This document shows positions 54,869-62,724 of a stretch of DNA of 64,000 nt, one piece after another. Numbering within the stretch: the first letter of the stretch is position 1; each line of letters starts with the position of its first letter. The stretch is from positions 930,001-994,000 of the forward strand of contig CAWAZS010000014.1 of the NCBI GenBank assembly GCA_963786625.1. Direction: 5' to 3'. The translations under genes were made by a program, and so were the position numbers. This stretch comes from CAIWHR01 sp963786625. GTDB lineage: Bacteria > Pseudomonadota > Gammaproteobacteria > Burkholderiales > Casimicrobiaceae. A model generated the notes under the pieces. That model did not search any database. It was given only the letters and a program-made list of their open reading frames with translations, and was not told where the DNA came from.

Positions 54869-56284
54869 ATGAAAGCCGCGCTGCTCATCGATTTCGGCAG
54901 CACCTACACGAAGCTGCGCGCGGTCGACGTGGACCGCGCGCCGGATACTCGGGACGGGGCAGGGGCCGTCGACGGTCGCCACGGACATCGCCATCGGCAT
55001 GCGTGCCGCGCTGGCGGACCTGGAACATCACGTCGGCGCACTGCCCCGATTCGCCTACCGCCTCGCCTGCTCCAGCGCTGCCGGTGGCCTGCGCATGGTG
55101 ACGGTGGGTCTGGTGCGCGAACTGACCGCCGAAGCGGCCCGCCAGGCGGCGCTCGGCGCCGGGGCGAAGCTCGTCGGGACCTTTGCGTACCGGCTGACCG
55201 TGGCGGACGTCGAGCGCATCGAGCAGCTGGCGCCGGACATTCTGCTTCTCGCCGGCGGCACCGACGGCGGCAACAGCGAGGTCATTGCGCACAATGCCGA
55301 CGCGCTCGGCCGCAGCCGCCTTGCGTGCCCGATCGTGCTGGCAGGCAACCGCAGCGCCTCGGATCAATGCCGCGAGCGGCTCGCCGGCAAGGCGGTGATC
55401 GCCACCGAAAACGTCATGCCGGAATTCAACGTCCTCAACATCGAGCCGGCGCGCGCGGCGATTCGCGAGGTGTTCATCGATCGCATCGTGCACGCCAAGG
55501 GCATCGACCGCGCGCAGGCGATGTTCGACCGGGTGCTCATGCCCACGCCGGAGGCGGTGATGGAGGGCGCGCGCCTGCTCGCCGACGGCTGCGCGGGGCT
55601 GGCCGGCCTCGGCGCGCTGCTGGTGGTCGATCCCGGCGGCGCGACGACCGACGTGCACTCCGTCGCCTCCGGCGAGCCGAGCCAGGCGGGCGTGATCCCG
55701 CAGGGTCTGCCCGAGCCCAGGGTGAAGCGCACCGTCGAGGGCGACCTGGGCATGCGCCACAACATCGCGGCCATCGACGAGGCGGCGGGGGCCGGCGTCA
55801 TCGCCGCGGAAAGCGGCCTGCCGGCCTCGCGCGTGCGCGAGCTGATCGCGGCGCTGGCGCAGGACGTCGAGCGCGTCCCGGCCAGCGCGGAGGAAGCGGC
55901 GCTCGATCGCGCGCTGGCCCGCGCGGCGGTGCGCCTTGCGGTGAAACGCCACGCCGGCACCATCGAGACGGTGTACACGGTGTCCGGCCCGGCGATCGTG
56001 CAGCGCGGCAAGGATCTGTCCGACGTCGGCGTCGTGATCGGGACCGGCGGCGCGCTCGTGCACAGTCCGGATCCGGCGGCGATCCTCGAGACCGCGCTCG
56101 CGGACCCGGCGATCCGTTCTCGCTGCGGCCGCGCTCGCCGCGGCTGCTGCTCGACCGGGAGTACATTCTCTACGCTTGCGGCCTGCTGGGTCAGGTCGAA
56201 CCCCGGCAGGCGCTGGCGCTGGGCCTCGCGCATCTCGTGCCCTTGGCAGAGGAGTTCGGCAATGAACGCACCGTCGGGACCTGA
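54869..56284 (+). CDS. glmL: Glutamate mutase reactivase-like ATPase (MutL/GlmL) (two frameshifts)
   Basis: About 471 residues after repair. An actin-like ATPase fold (MKAALLIDFGSTYTKLRAVD; LLLAGGTDGGNSEVI; LLVVDPGGATTDVHS) of the glutamate-mutase-associated GlmL family, thought to reactivate the B12 enzyme. Two indels break the frame. An extra C at 54941-54942 (VDRA then RILGTGQGPSTVATD), and a missing G at 56108-56109 (DPG then DPFSLRPRSPRLLLDREYILYACG); the latter is the only deletion among the indels found. The last 23 bp overlap the start of glmE. Confidence 0.85.
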   Translation: MKAALLIDFGSTYTKLRAVDVDRAPDTRDGAGAVDGRHGHRHRHACRAGGPGTSRRRTAPIRLPPRLLQRCRWPAHGDGGSGARTDRRSGPPGGARRRGEARRDLCVPADRGGRRAHRAAGAGHSASRRRHRRRQQRGHCAQCRRARPQPPCVPDRAGRQPQRLGSMPRAARRQGGDRHRKRHAGIQRPQHRAGARGDSRGVHRSHRARQGHRPRAGDVRPGAHAHAGGGDGGRAPARRRLRGAGRPRRAAGGRSRRRDDRRALRRLRRAEPGGRDPAGSARAQGEAHRRGRPGHAPQHRGHRRGGGGRRHRRGKRPAGLARARADRGAGAGRRARPGQRGGSGARSRAGPRGGAPCGETPRRHHRDGVHGVRPGDRAARQGSVRRRRRDRDRRRARAQSGSGGDPRDRARGPGDPFSLRPRSPRLLLDREYILYACGLLGQVEPRQALALGLAHLVPLAEEFGNERTVGT

Positions 56285-57764
56285 GGCGCGTGCGCCGCTG
56301 TCGCAGCAGCGCATCCCCGAGGATGTGTTCGCCGGGATGCGGCGCGAGAACCTCGCGCGCTGGCCCACGGGCAGCGGCGTGGATCTGGACGAGGCCGCGG
56401 CGCTGCACCAGGCACTGCCGAAGCACAAGCAGCTCGCGTGGGTGCTGCGCCGGGCGGTCGCCGAACGGCGCTGCCTGACCCAGCCGCGGGGCGGCTTCGG
56501 CACCTTCGCGCTGCAATTGAAGCTGATGGAGACCCTGGACAAGGAGGGCCTGGCCGACGTGGTGCCGACCACCACCGACAGCTACACCCGCAACGAGCAT
56601 TTCGCACTGGCCCAGCGCGGCGTCGAGGAATCGGAGCGGGAGGGCCGTTCGATGCTGAACGGCTACCCTCTGGTGAATTACGGCGTGGCGGTGAACCGGC
56701 GGCTGATCGAGGCCATCGACAAGCCGGCGATCATGCTCACCGGCACCGCGATGCCGAAGCTCACCGGGGAAATCGGCTTCGCCTCCGGCTTTTCGGGCTA
56801 CCTGGGCTCGGGCATCGCGTACACGTCGTCGTACATCAAGGAGATGTCGATCGAGGACGGCATCCGCAACTACCAGTACCTCGATCGCCTGGCCGCCCTC
56901 TACCAGGAGCGCGGCGTCGAGCTGCACCGGCGCCAGCCGGGCTTTCTCACCGGCACCAACATTCCGCCCTGCATCGCGATCATCACCTGCGTGCTCGACG
57001 CCCTGCTGGCGGCGGCGCAGGGCGTGAAGAACTACGGCCTCGAGCTCGCGCAGACGCTGCACCTCGTGCAGGACGCGGCGGCGATTTCCGCCTGCGGCGA
57101 GCTCGTGCAGGAGTATCTGGTCGCGTGCGGCCATCCCGACGTGTTCACGTCGGTGACCTCGCTGCACTGGATGGGGGCCTGGCCGCACGACGACGCGCAG
57201 TCGGCGGCGCTGGTCGTCTACGGCGGGACCCTGGCCGCGATCGGCGGCGCGGTCAGCGTGACCACCAAGACCACCCATGAAGCGTTCGGGTTGCCCACGC
57301 CCGAGATCAATGCCGAGGGACTGCGCATGACGCGCATGGCGATCTACCTGGCGCGCCACATCCGGCTCGACGGGCTGGCGGAATTCCGCTTCGAGAAGGA
57401 GCTGATCAAGCGCGAGGTGCGGACTATCGTCGACAAGGTTCTCGAGATGGGCGACGGCGACGTGGCCGTCGGTGCGGTGCGGGCTTTCGCCGCCGGCGTG
57501 ATGGACATTCCCTGGTCGCCGAACCGGCACGTCAGGAGCCGTGTCATGCCGGCGCGGGACGCCGACGGATGCCTGCGCATCCTCGATGCGGGCCTGATGC
57601 CGTTTCCCCGGGACGTGCTGGAGGTGCACGAGTCGCGCCTGCGGCAGCGCGCCGATCGCGACGGCGTGCCCTACAGCGACGAGCTGGCAGTCGCGAGCGT
57701 GTTCGAGCTCTCCGAGCCGCTGTCGAAGCTGCTGTCGGACAAGTGGACGCTGCGGACGGCGTGA
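56262..57764 (+). CDS. glmE: Glutamate (methylaspartate) mutase component E
   Basis: A 500-residue TIM-barrel catalytic subunit, full family length and intact. Conserved parts include QPRGGFGTFALQLKLMETL, DVVPTTTDSYTRNEHFALAQRG, MLNGYPLVNYG (a substrate arginine would lie nearby), GFLTGTNIPPCIAI and TSVTSLHWMGAWPHDDAQSAALV. It acts with component S and adenosylcobalamin. It is the last of the four co-oriented genes beginning at 53328; the next gene begins after 130 bp. Confidence 0.95.
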   Translation: MNAPSGPEARAPLSQQRIPEDVFAGMRRENLARWPTGSGVDLDEAAALHQALPKHKQLAWVLRRAVAERRCLTQPRGGFGTFALQLKLMETLDKEGLADVVPTTTDSYTRNEHFALAQRGVEESEREGRSMLNGYPLVNYGVAVNRRLIEAIDKPAIMLTGTAMPKLTGEIGFASGFSGYLGSGIAYTSSYIKEMSIEDGIRNYQYLDRLAALYQERGVELHRRQPGFLTGTNIPPCIAIITCVLDALLAAAQGVKNYGLELAQTLHLVQDAAAISACGELVQEYLVACGHPDVFTSVTSLHWMGAWPHDDAQSAALVVYGGTLAAIGGAVSVTTKTTHEAFGLPTPEINAEGLRMTRMAIYLARHIRLDGLAEFRFEKELIKREVRTIVDKVLEMGDGDVAVGAVRAFAAGVMDIPWSPNRHVRSRVMPARDADGCLRILDAGLMPFPRDVLEVHESRLRQRADRDGVPYSDELAVASVFELSEPLSKLLSDKWTLRTA

Positions 57765-57894
57765 AAGGCACGTCGGAGGGTGCGCCGGTCGCACCACGCG
57801 ACCCGTTCCGGCGTCGCAGCCGGACGGCAGGCCCTTGGTTGTATCATCGGCACTCGCTCTCGGAGGGACGGCGCGCGGCGCCGGGGATGCCCCA

Positions 57895-58620
57895 ATGACC
57901 ACGCTCTCAGTACGCGTCTGGCGCAGCGGCGCGGGTCCGGCCGGTGGGCGCTTCGTCGCCTACGACGTGCCGCGGCGCCCGGCGCAGACCGTCCTCGACG
58001 TCGTCACGCACATCCAGCGCCGGATCGACCCCACGCTCGCCTACCGTTACGCGTGCCGCGTCGGCATGTGCGGCTCCTGCGCGATGACGGTCAACGGGCG
58101 CGCGCGCTGGACGTGCCGCACGCACGTCGAGGCCGTCGCGGGCGACGGGACTCTGGAGCTCGCGCCGCTCGCGAATCTGCCGGTGATCCGCGACCTCGTG
58201 AGCGACATGGGCGAGTTCTTCGACAAGTGGGCGCGGGCGAGGGGGCAGTTCGTCCCGACCGCCACGCGCCGCGACGAATTCGCGACGATCGTCCCGGCGT
58301 CGAACGAGCGCCGCGCCGTCGATGCCGCGATCGAGTGCATCGGCTGCGGCGTCTGCTACGCGAGTTGCGATGTCGTCCGCTGGAACCCTGCCTATCTGGG
58401 CCCGGCGGCGCTGAACCGGGCATGGACGCTGGTCAACGATTCGCGCGACGGCGCGCGCGACGAGCGGCTGGCGGCGGTCGCCGGCGATGCGGGCTGCCAC
58501 GCCTGCCACACGCACCAGAGCTGCACCGACCGCTGCCCGAAGCAGCTCGCGCCGACCGCATCGATCGCCGGGCTCAAGCGCCGGACCGCGATCGCCGCGC
58601 TGACCGGGGCCCTTCGATGA
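57895..58620 (+). CDS. Succinate dehydrogenase/fumarate reductase-type iron-sulfur subunit
   Basis: A 241-residue SdhB/FrdB-like protein with all three cluster motifs. The [2Fe-2S] site is RYACRVGMCGSCAM, with a following C in WTCRTH near 55-80. The [4Fe-4S] site is CIGCGVCYASCD near 145, and the third set CHACHTHQSCTDRCPK near 200. It passes electrons between the flavoprotein and the membrane subunits. Its stop overlaps the next start (ATGA). The 130-bp gap before it contains GTATCATCGG as a weak possible -10, so the cluster may have its own promoter. Confidence 0.93.
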   Translation: MTTLSVRVWRSGAGPAGGRFVAYDVPRRPAQTVLDVVTHIQRRIDPTLAYRYACRVGMCGSCAMTVNGRARWTCRTHVEAVAGDGTLELAPLANLPVIRDLVSDMGEFFDKWARARGQFVPTATRRDEFATIVPASNERRAVDAAIECIGCGVCYASCDVVRWNPAYLGPAALNRAWTLVNDSRDGARDERLAAVAGDAGCHACHTHQSCTDRCPKQLAPTASIAGLKRRTAIAALTGALR

Positions 58621-58970
58621 GCCGCGCGCGCCGCGAATCGCTGCTGTGGCTCGCGCAGCGGGGCAGCGCCGCCGTGCTCGCGCTCTGCGTCGTCGTGCAC
58701 CTGGTCACGATGATCGTCGCGGTGCGCGGGGGCCTGACCGCGGCCGAGATCCTGGGGCGCACCCGCGGCAGCCTGGCGTGGGCGGCGTTCTACGCCGTGT
58801 TCGTGCTCGGCGTGGCGATCCACGCGCCGATCGGGCTGCGCGCGATCCTCGCCGAGGCGCGCGGCGGTCATGGGCGCGGCATCGATGCGGCGATGCTCGC
58901 GTTCGCCACGGTGCTGCTCGCGCTCGGGCTGCGCGCGGTCTACGCCGTGACGGCAGGAACGGCCGGGTGA
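58617..58970 (+). CDS. Succinate dehydrogenase/fumarate reductase-type membrane anchor 1
   Basis: A 117-residue protein with three helices (AVLALCVVVHLVTMIVAV; AFYAVFVLGVAIHAPIGLRAIL; AMLAFATVLLALGLRAVYAV), the pattern of a small Sdh/Frd anchor. Histidines inside helices one and two (VVVHL, AIHAP) could bind haem b. Overlaps its neighbours at both ends (ATGA and GTGA), so the anchors are made in step. Confidence 0.85.
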   Translation: MSRARRESLLWLAQRGSAAVLALCVVVHLVTMIVAVRGGLTAAEILGRTRGSLAWAAFYAVFVLGVAIHAPIGLRAILAEARGGHGRGIDAAMLAFATVLLALGLRAVYAVTAGTAG

Positions 58971-59335
58971 GCGAGAGCGTGATCCGCCGCAACGACTGGC
59001 GCGCGCGCCGGCACGCCGGGTGGTGGGCGTTCGCCGTGCATCGGGTCTCCGGTCTCGCGCTCGCGGTCTTCCTGCCGGCGCACTTCCTCGTGCTGGGCCA
59101 GGCGCTGACCGGCGCCGCCGCGCTCGACGACGTGCTCGCCTGGACGGAGCGACCGCTGGTCAAGGCGAGCGAGGTCGCGCTGGTGCTCCTGCTTTCGGTC
59201 CATCTCGGCGGCGGAGCGCGGCTGCTGCTGGCGGAGTTCGGCGACTGGCGCGCCGCGTGGCAGCCGGCGCTGATCGCGGCCACGGGCGCCATCGCGGTGT
59301 CCTGCGCGCTGCTCTTCGCGCTGAATCTCGTCTAG
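58967..59335 (+). CDS. Succinate dehydrogenase/fumarate reductase-type membrane anchor 2
   Basis: A 122-residue three-helix protein with the SdhC-like signature WWAFAVHRVSGLALAVFLPAHFLVLG (HRxSG, then a His in the helix) and a last pair of helices with SVHLGGGARLLL. It completes the quinone site with the other anchor. GTG 58967 overlaps the preceding stop. It is followed by the fumarase alpha gene after 7 bp. Confidence 0.88.
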   Translation: MSESVIRRNDWRARRHAGWWAFAVHRVSGLALAVFLPAHFLVLGQALTGAAALDDVLAWTERPLVKASEVALVLLLSVHLGGGARLLLAEFGDWRAAWQPALIAATGAIAVSCALLFALNLV

Positions 59336-59342
59336 GCGAACC

Positions 59343-60218
59343 ATGCGGATCGCGCCGGAACGCATCGAGGACGCCGCGAAGGAGCTCTACATTCGCGCGC
59401 TCAAGAACCTGCCGCCCGACATCAAGCAGGGCCTCGACGCGCTCGCGGCGCGGGAAACGGGTGCGACCGCCAGGGCGGTGCTCGGCACGATGATCGAGAA
59501 CATCGCGGTTGCCGAGCGCACGGGCAACCTGCTCTGCCAGGACACCGGCATTCCGATCTACAACGTCACGATCGGCCGCGACGTGGAGGTCGACGGCGTC
59601 GCGCTGAAGGCGGCGATCCGGCGGGGCTGCGAGCGCGCGACGCGCGAGGCTCCGCTGCGTTCGTCGATCGTCCACCCGCTCACGCGCCAGAACGACCACA
59701 CGTCCTGCGGCATCGCCGTGCCGGTGATCCACGTCGATTTCTCCGACGCGTTCGACGGCCTGCGGATCGAGATGATCCCCAAGGGCAGCGGATCGGAGAA
59801 CAACTCGTGGCTGCGGATGGCGATCCCCGCCGAGGGCATCGATGCGATCCGGACCTTCGTCGTCGATTGCGTGCTGGGCGCGGGCGGCAAGACCTGCCCG
59901 CCGACGATCGTCGGCGTCGGGGTCGGCGGCACGGCCGACCTCTGCGTTCACCTCGCCAAGGTCGCGGCGACGCGGCCGCTCGGCTCGCATTGCGCGGATC
60001 CCGACGGCGCCCTGCTGGAGACCCAGCTCTCCGCGGCGGTGAACCTGCTCGGCGTCGGCCCGCAGGGGCTGGGCGGCGACGCGACCGCCTTCGCCGTGCA
60101 CGTCGAGCTCGCGGCGACGCACATCACGATGAATCCGGTCGCGGTGAACATGCAATGCCACTCGGCGCGGCGCGCGAGCGCTCGGCTCGACGCCGGCGGC
60201 GTCGAGTACGGGTATTGA
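59343..60218 (+). CDS. Class I fumarase-type hydro-lyase, alpha subunit
   Basis: A 291-residue alpha subunit of the two-part Fe-S hydro-lyases (fumarase, tartrate dehydratase, mesaconase). Cluster cysteines are expected in NLLCQDTGIPIYNV near 65, GGKTCPPTIVGVGVGGTAD near 185, and the late VNMQCHSARRAS. Substrate loop QNDHTSCGIAVPVIHVDF is of family type. Given the glutamate mutase genes upstream, hydration of mesaconate to citramalate is as likely as fumarate to malate; class I enzymes are known to do both in some bacteria. Confidence 0.9.
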   Translation: MRIAPERIEDAAKELYIRALKNLPPDIKQGLDALAARETGATARAVLGTMIENIAVAERTGNLLCQDTGIPIYNVTIGRDVEVDGVALKAAIRRGCERATREAPLRSSIVHPLTRQNDHTSCGIAVPVIHVDFSDAFDGLRIEMIPKGSGSENNSWLRMAIPAEGIDAIRTFVVDCVLGAGGKTCPPTIVGVGVGGTADLCVHLAKVAATRPLGSHCADPDGALLETQLSAAVNLLGVGPQGLGGDATAFAVHVELAATHITMNPVAVNMQCHSARRASARLDAGGVEYGY

Positions 60219-60295
60219 CGGAGACCGCGCGTGCACATAGGGAATCCCCGCCGCATCCGCGGCTGCCGCGCGGCCGTCGCGGCAGGGTGACGACG

Positions 60296-60925
60296 ATGGC
60301 GCACCACGAATTCACGACGCCCGTCACCGAAGCGCAGGTCCGCGCGCTGGCGGTCGACGACACGGTTACGCTCAACGGCACGCTCTACGGAATCCGCGAC
60401 GCGACGCAGATCGCGCTCTTCGACCACGGTCGCGCGACGCGCTTCGACCTCATGGGCCACGCCGTCATCCACACGGCGCCCAACGTGCGGAAGGTCGTGC
60501 CGTCGCCGGCACATCCCGCGGGCTACGCGCCGCTGTGCGTCGGCACGACGACCAGCGCGCGGATGGAGCGCTACACCCGACCGTTGATGGAGCGCTGCGG
60601 CGTGCGCATCATCATCGGCAAGGGCGGGCTCGGCGCGGAATCGGCGGCCGCGTTCCGCGAGCTCGGTGGCGTCTATCTAGCAATCGTCGGCGGCGCGGCC
60701 GCGCTCGAGACCACGTGGGTCGAGGCGATCGAGGATGTCGATCTCGACGATCTCAATCCCGAGAGCCTCTGGAAGTTCCGCGTGCGCGGCTTTGGCCCGC
60801 TGCGGGTCGCGATGGACAGCCGCGGTGGCGATCTCTACGCCGCGGTCGATGCCGGCGCGAAATCGAACCGCGCCGCCGCGCTCGCCGCGCTCGGTGTCGG
60901 GTCCGGTCGGCCGCCCCGTTCTTGA
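60296..60925 (+). CDS. Class I fumarase-type hydro-lyase, beta subunit
   Basis: A 209-residue beta subunit with the usual DTVTLNGTLYGIRDATQIALF, VGTTTSARMERYTRPLMERCGVRIIIGKGGLG and AIVGGAAALE. It pairs with the alpha subunit encoded 77 bp upstream. The ATG at 60296 is used (a GTG at 60287 in the same frame is possible). Its stop overlaps the TTG start of the flavoprotein gene. Confidence 0.9.
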   Translation: MAHHEFTTPVTEAQVRALAVDDTVTLNGTLYGIRDATQIALFDHGRATRFDLMGHAVIHTAPNVRKVVPSPAHPAGYAPLCVGTTTSARMERYTRPLMERCGVRIIIGKGGLGAESAAAFRELGGVYLAIVGGAAALETTWVEAIEDVDLDDLNPESLWKFRVRGFGPLRVAMDSRGGDLYAAVDAGAKSNRAAALAALGVGSGRPPRS

Positions 60926-62652
60926 GAACGCTGCGCACGGACCTGCTGATCCTGGGCGCCGGCGGCGCGGGCCTCTTCGCCGCGCTGCATGCGCACCGTG
61001 CGAATCCCGGGCTGCACGTCACGATCGCGGTCAAGGGCCTCCTCGGCAAGTGTGGCTGCACGCGGATGGTCCAGGGCGGCTACAACGTCGCGCTCGCGCC
61101 CGGCGATTCGGTCGAGCGCCATTTCATGGACACGATCGAGGGCGGAAAGTGGCTTCCCGACCAGGACCTCGCCTGGACGCTCGTGACCGGCGCGATCGAA
61201 CGGATCCACGAGCTCGAGAACGAGCTCGGATGCTTTTTCGACCGCAACCCCGACGGGACGATCCACCAGAAGGCGTTTGCCGGACAGACCTTCGACCGCA
61301 CGGTCCACAAGGGCGACCTGACGGGCATCGAGATCGTGAACCGGCTTGCCGAGCAGGTCTGGTCGCGCGGCATCCACCGGCTCGAGGAGCACCGCGCCCT
61401 CGATTTCGTTGCGGCGGCCGGAGACGGGAATGGCGGCGCGCCGGCCGGCGTCCTGCTCGTCGACATCCGCACCGGCGAGTACGTGTTCGTGCAGGCAAGG
61501 GCGGTGCTGCTCGCCACCGGCGGGGGGCCGACCATGTACCGGTTCCATACACCGTCGGGCGACAAGAGCTGCGACGGTCTCGCGATGGCCCTGCGCTACG
61601 GACTCCCGCTGCGCGACATGGAGATGGTGCAGTTCCATCCGACGGGCCTGCTCGCCGGCCGGGAGACGCGGATGACCGGCACCGTGCTCGAGGAGGGCCT
61701 GCGCGGCGCGGGAGGGTATCTCGAGGACGGCGACGGCGCTCGCTTCATGGATCGCTACGACGAGCGCGGCGAGCGCGCGACGCGCGACATCGTGTCGCGC
61801 GCCATCTTTGCCGAGATGCGCGCGGGACGAACGACGCCGAACGGCGGCGTCTACCTCAGCATGGGCCATCTCGGGCCGGACAACGTGCGCCGGCAGTTCA
61901 AGGGCATGGTCGAGCGCTGCGCCGATTGCGGATTCGATCTGGCGGCTGGCAAGGTCGAGGTCGTCCCGACGGCGCACTACATGATGGGCGGGGTCGAGTT
62001 CGCGCCGGACTGCACGACGGAGCGTCCCGGCCTCTTCGTCGCGGGCGAGGATTCGGGTGGCGTGCATGGCGCGAACCGGCTGGGCGGCAACGGCGTCGCC
62101 AATTCGACGGTGTTCGGCGGCATCGCCGGCGACACGATCGCGGCGTGGGTCGCCCGCAACGGCGCGTGGCGCGAGCCCGATGCCGCGGCGCTGGACGCGG
62201 CAATCGCGCGTGCGGAGGCCCCGTTCGCGCACGCGCAGCGTGGGCCGGGCGCGCTCGAATCGATACGCGAGCGCCTGTACGACGTGATGTGGAACGACGC
62301 GGGGATCGTCCGCGACGCGGCTGGCCTCGCCCGCGCGGCGGAGGCGCTCGACGCGCTCCAGGCCGAGCTCGCGGGCACCGGCCTCCCGGATGACGGGCGC
62401 GCTTTCAACCTGACATGGCACGACGCGCTCAACCTCGCGAACCTCATCTCGGTGTCGCAGGTGATCGTACGCGCGGCGCAGGCACGAGGGGACTCGCGCG
62501 GCGCACATTTCCGTTCGGACTGTCCGGGCACCGGCGATCTCGCGACGTCGACCTTCGTGCGCGTCCGGCAGGCCGACGAAGCGCTCCACGCCGAGGCGGT
62601 TCCCGTGCGCTTCACGCGCGTGGCGCCGGGCGGCTCGCTGCTCTCCGCATAG
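60922..62652 (+). CDS. Succinate dehydrogenase/fumarate reductase-type flavoprotein subunit
   Basis: A 576-residue flavoprotein. FAD-binding LLILGAGGAGLFAALHA is at residues about 9-25. Catalytic residues of the Sdh/Frd family all seem present: His in VQFHPTGL near 238, the RATRDIVSR arginine near 288, His in TAHYMMGG near 352, and Arg in GANRLGGNG near 383. The usual NSL after RLGG is replaced by GV, and the FAD end (STVFGGIAGD) is atypical, which hints at a different substrate, for example mesaconate/methylsuccinate. A TTG start at 60922 overlaps the fumarase stop; no ATG suits. Last gene of the operon. Confidence 0.88.
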   Translation: MRTLRTDLLILGAGGAGLFAALHAHRANPGLHVTIAVKGLLGKCGCTRMVQGGYNVALAPGDSVERHFMDTIEGGKWLPDQDLAWTLVTGAIERIHELENELGCFFDRNPDGTIHQKAFAGQTFDRTVHKGDLTGIEIVNRLAEQVWSRGIHRLEEHRALDFVAAAGDGNGGAPAGVLLVDIRTGEYVFVQARAVLLATGGGPTMYRFHTPSGDKSCDGLAMALRYGLPLRDMEMVQFHPTGLLAGRETRMTGTVLEEGLRGAGGYLEDGDGARFMDRYDERGERATRDIVSRAIFAEMRAGRTTPNGGVYLSMGHLGPDNVRRQFKGMVERCADCGFDLAAGKVEVVPTAHYMMGGVEFAPDCTTERPGLFVAGEDSGGVHGANRLGGNGVANSTVFGGIAGDTIAAWVARNGAWREPDAAALDAAIARAEAPFAHAQRGPGALESIRERLYDVMWNDAGIVRDAAGLARAAEALDALQAELAGTGLPDDGRAFNLTWHDALNLANLISVSQVIVRAAQARGDSRGAHFRSDCPGTGDLATSTFVRVRQADEALHAEAVPVRFTRVAPGGSLLSA

Positions 62653-62724
62653 GGCGCTCGTCGATGCTGCGCGCCCCGGCCGGATTGCGCTAATCTGATC
62701 CGTACGAGCCATGGCGCGTTCGCG

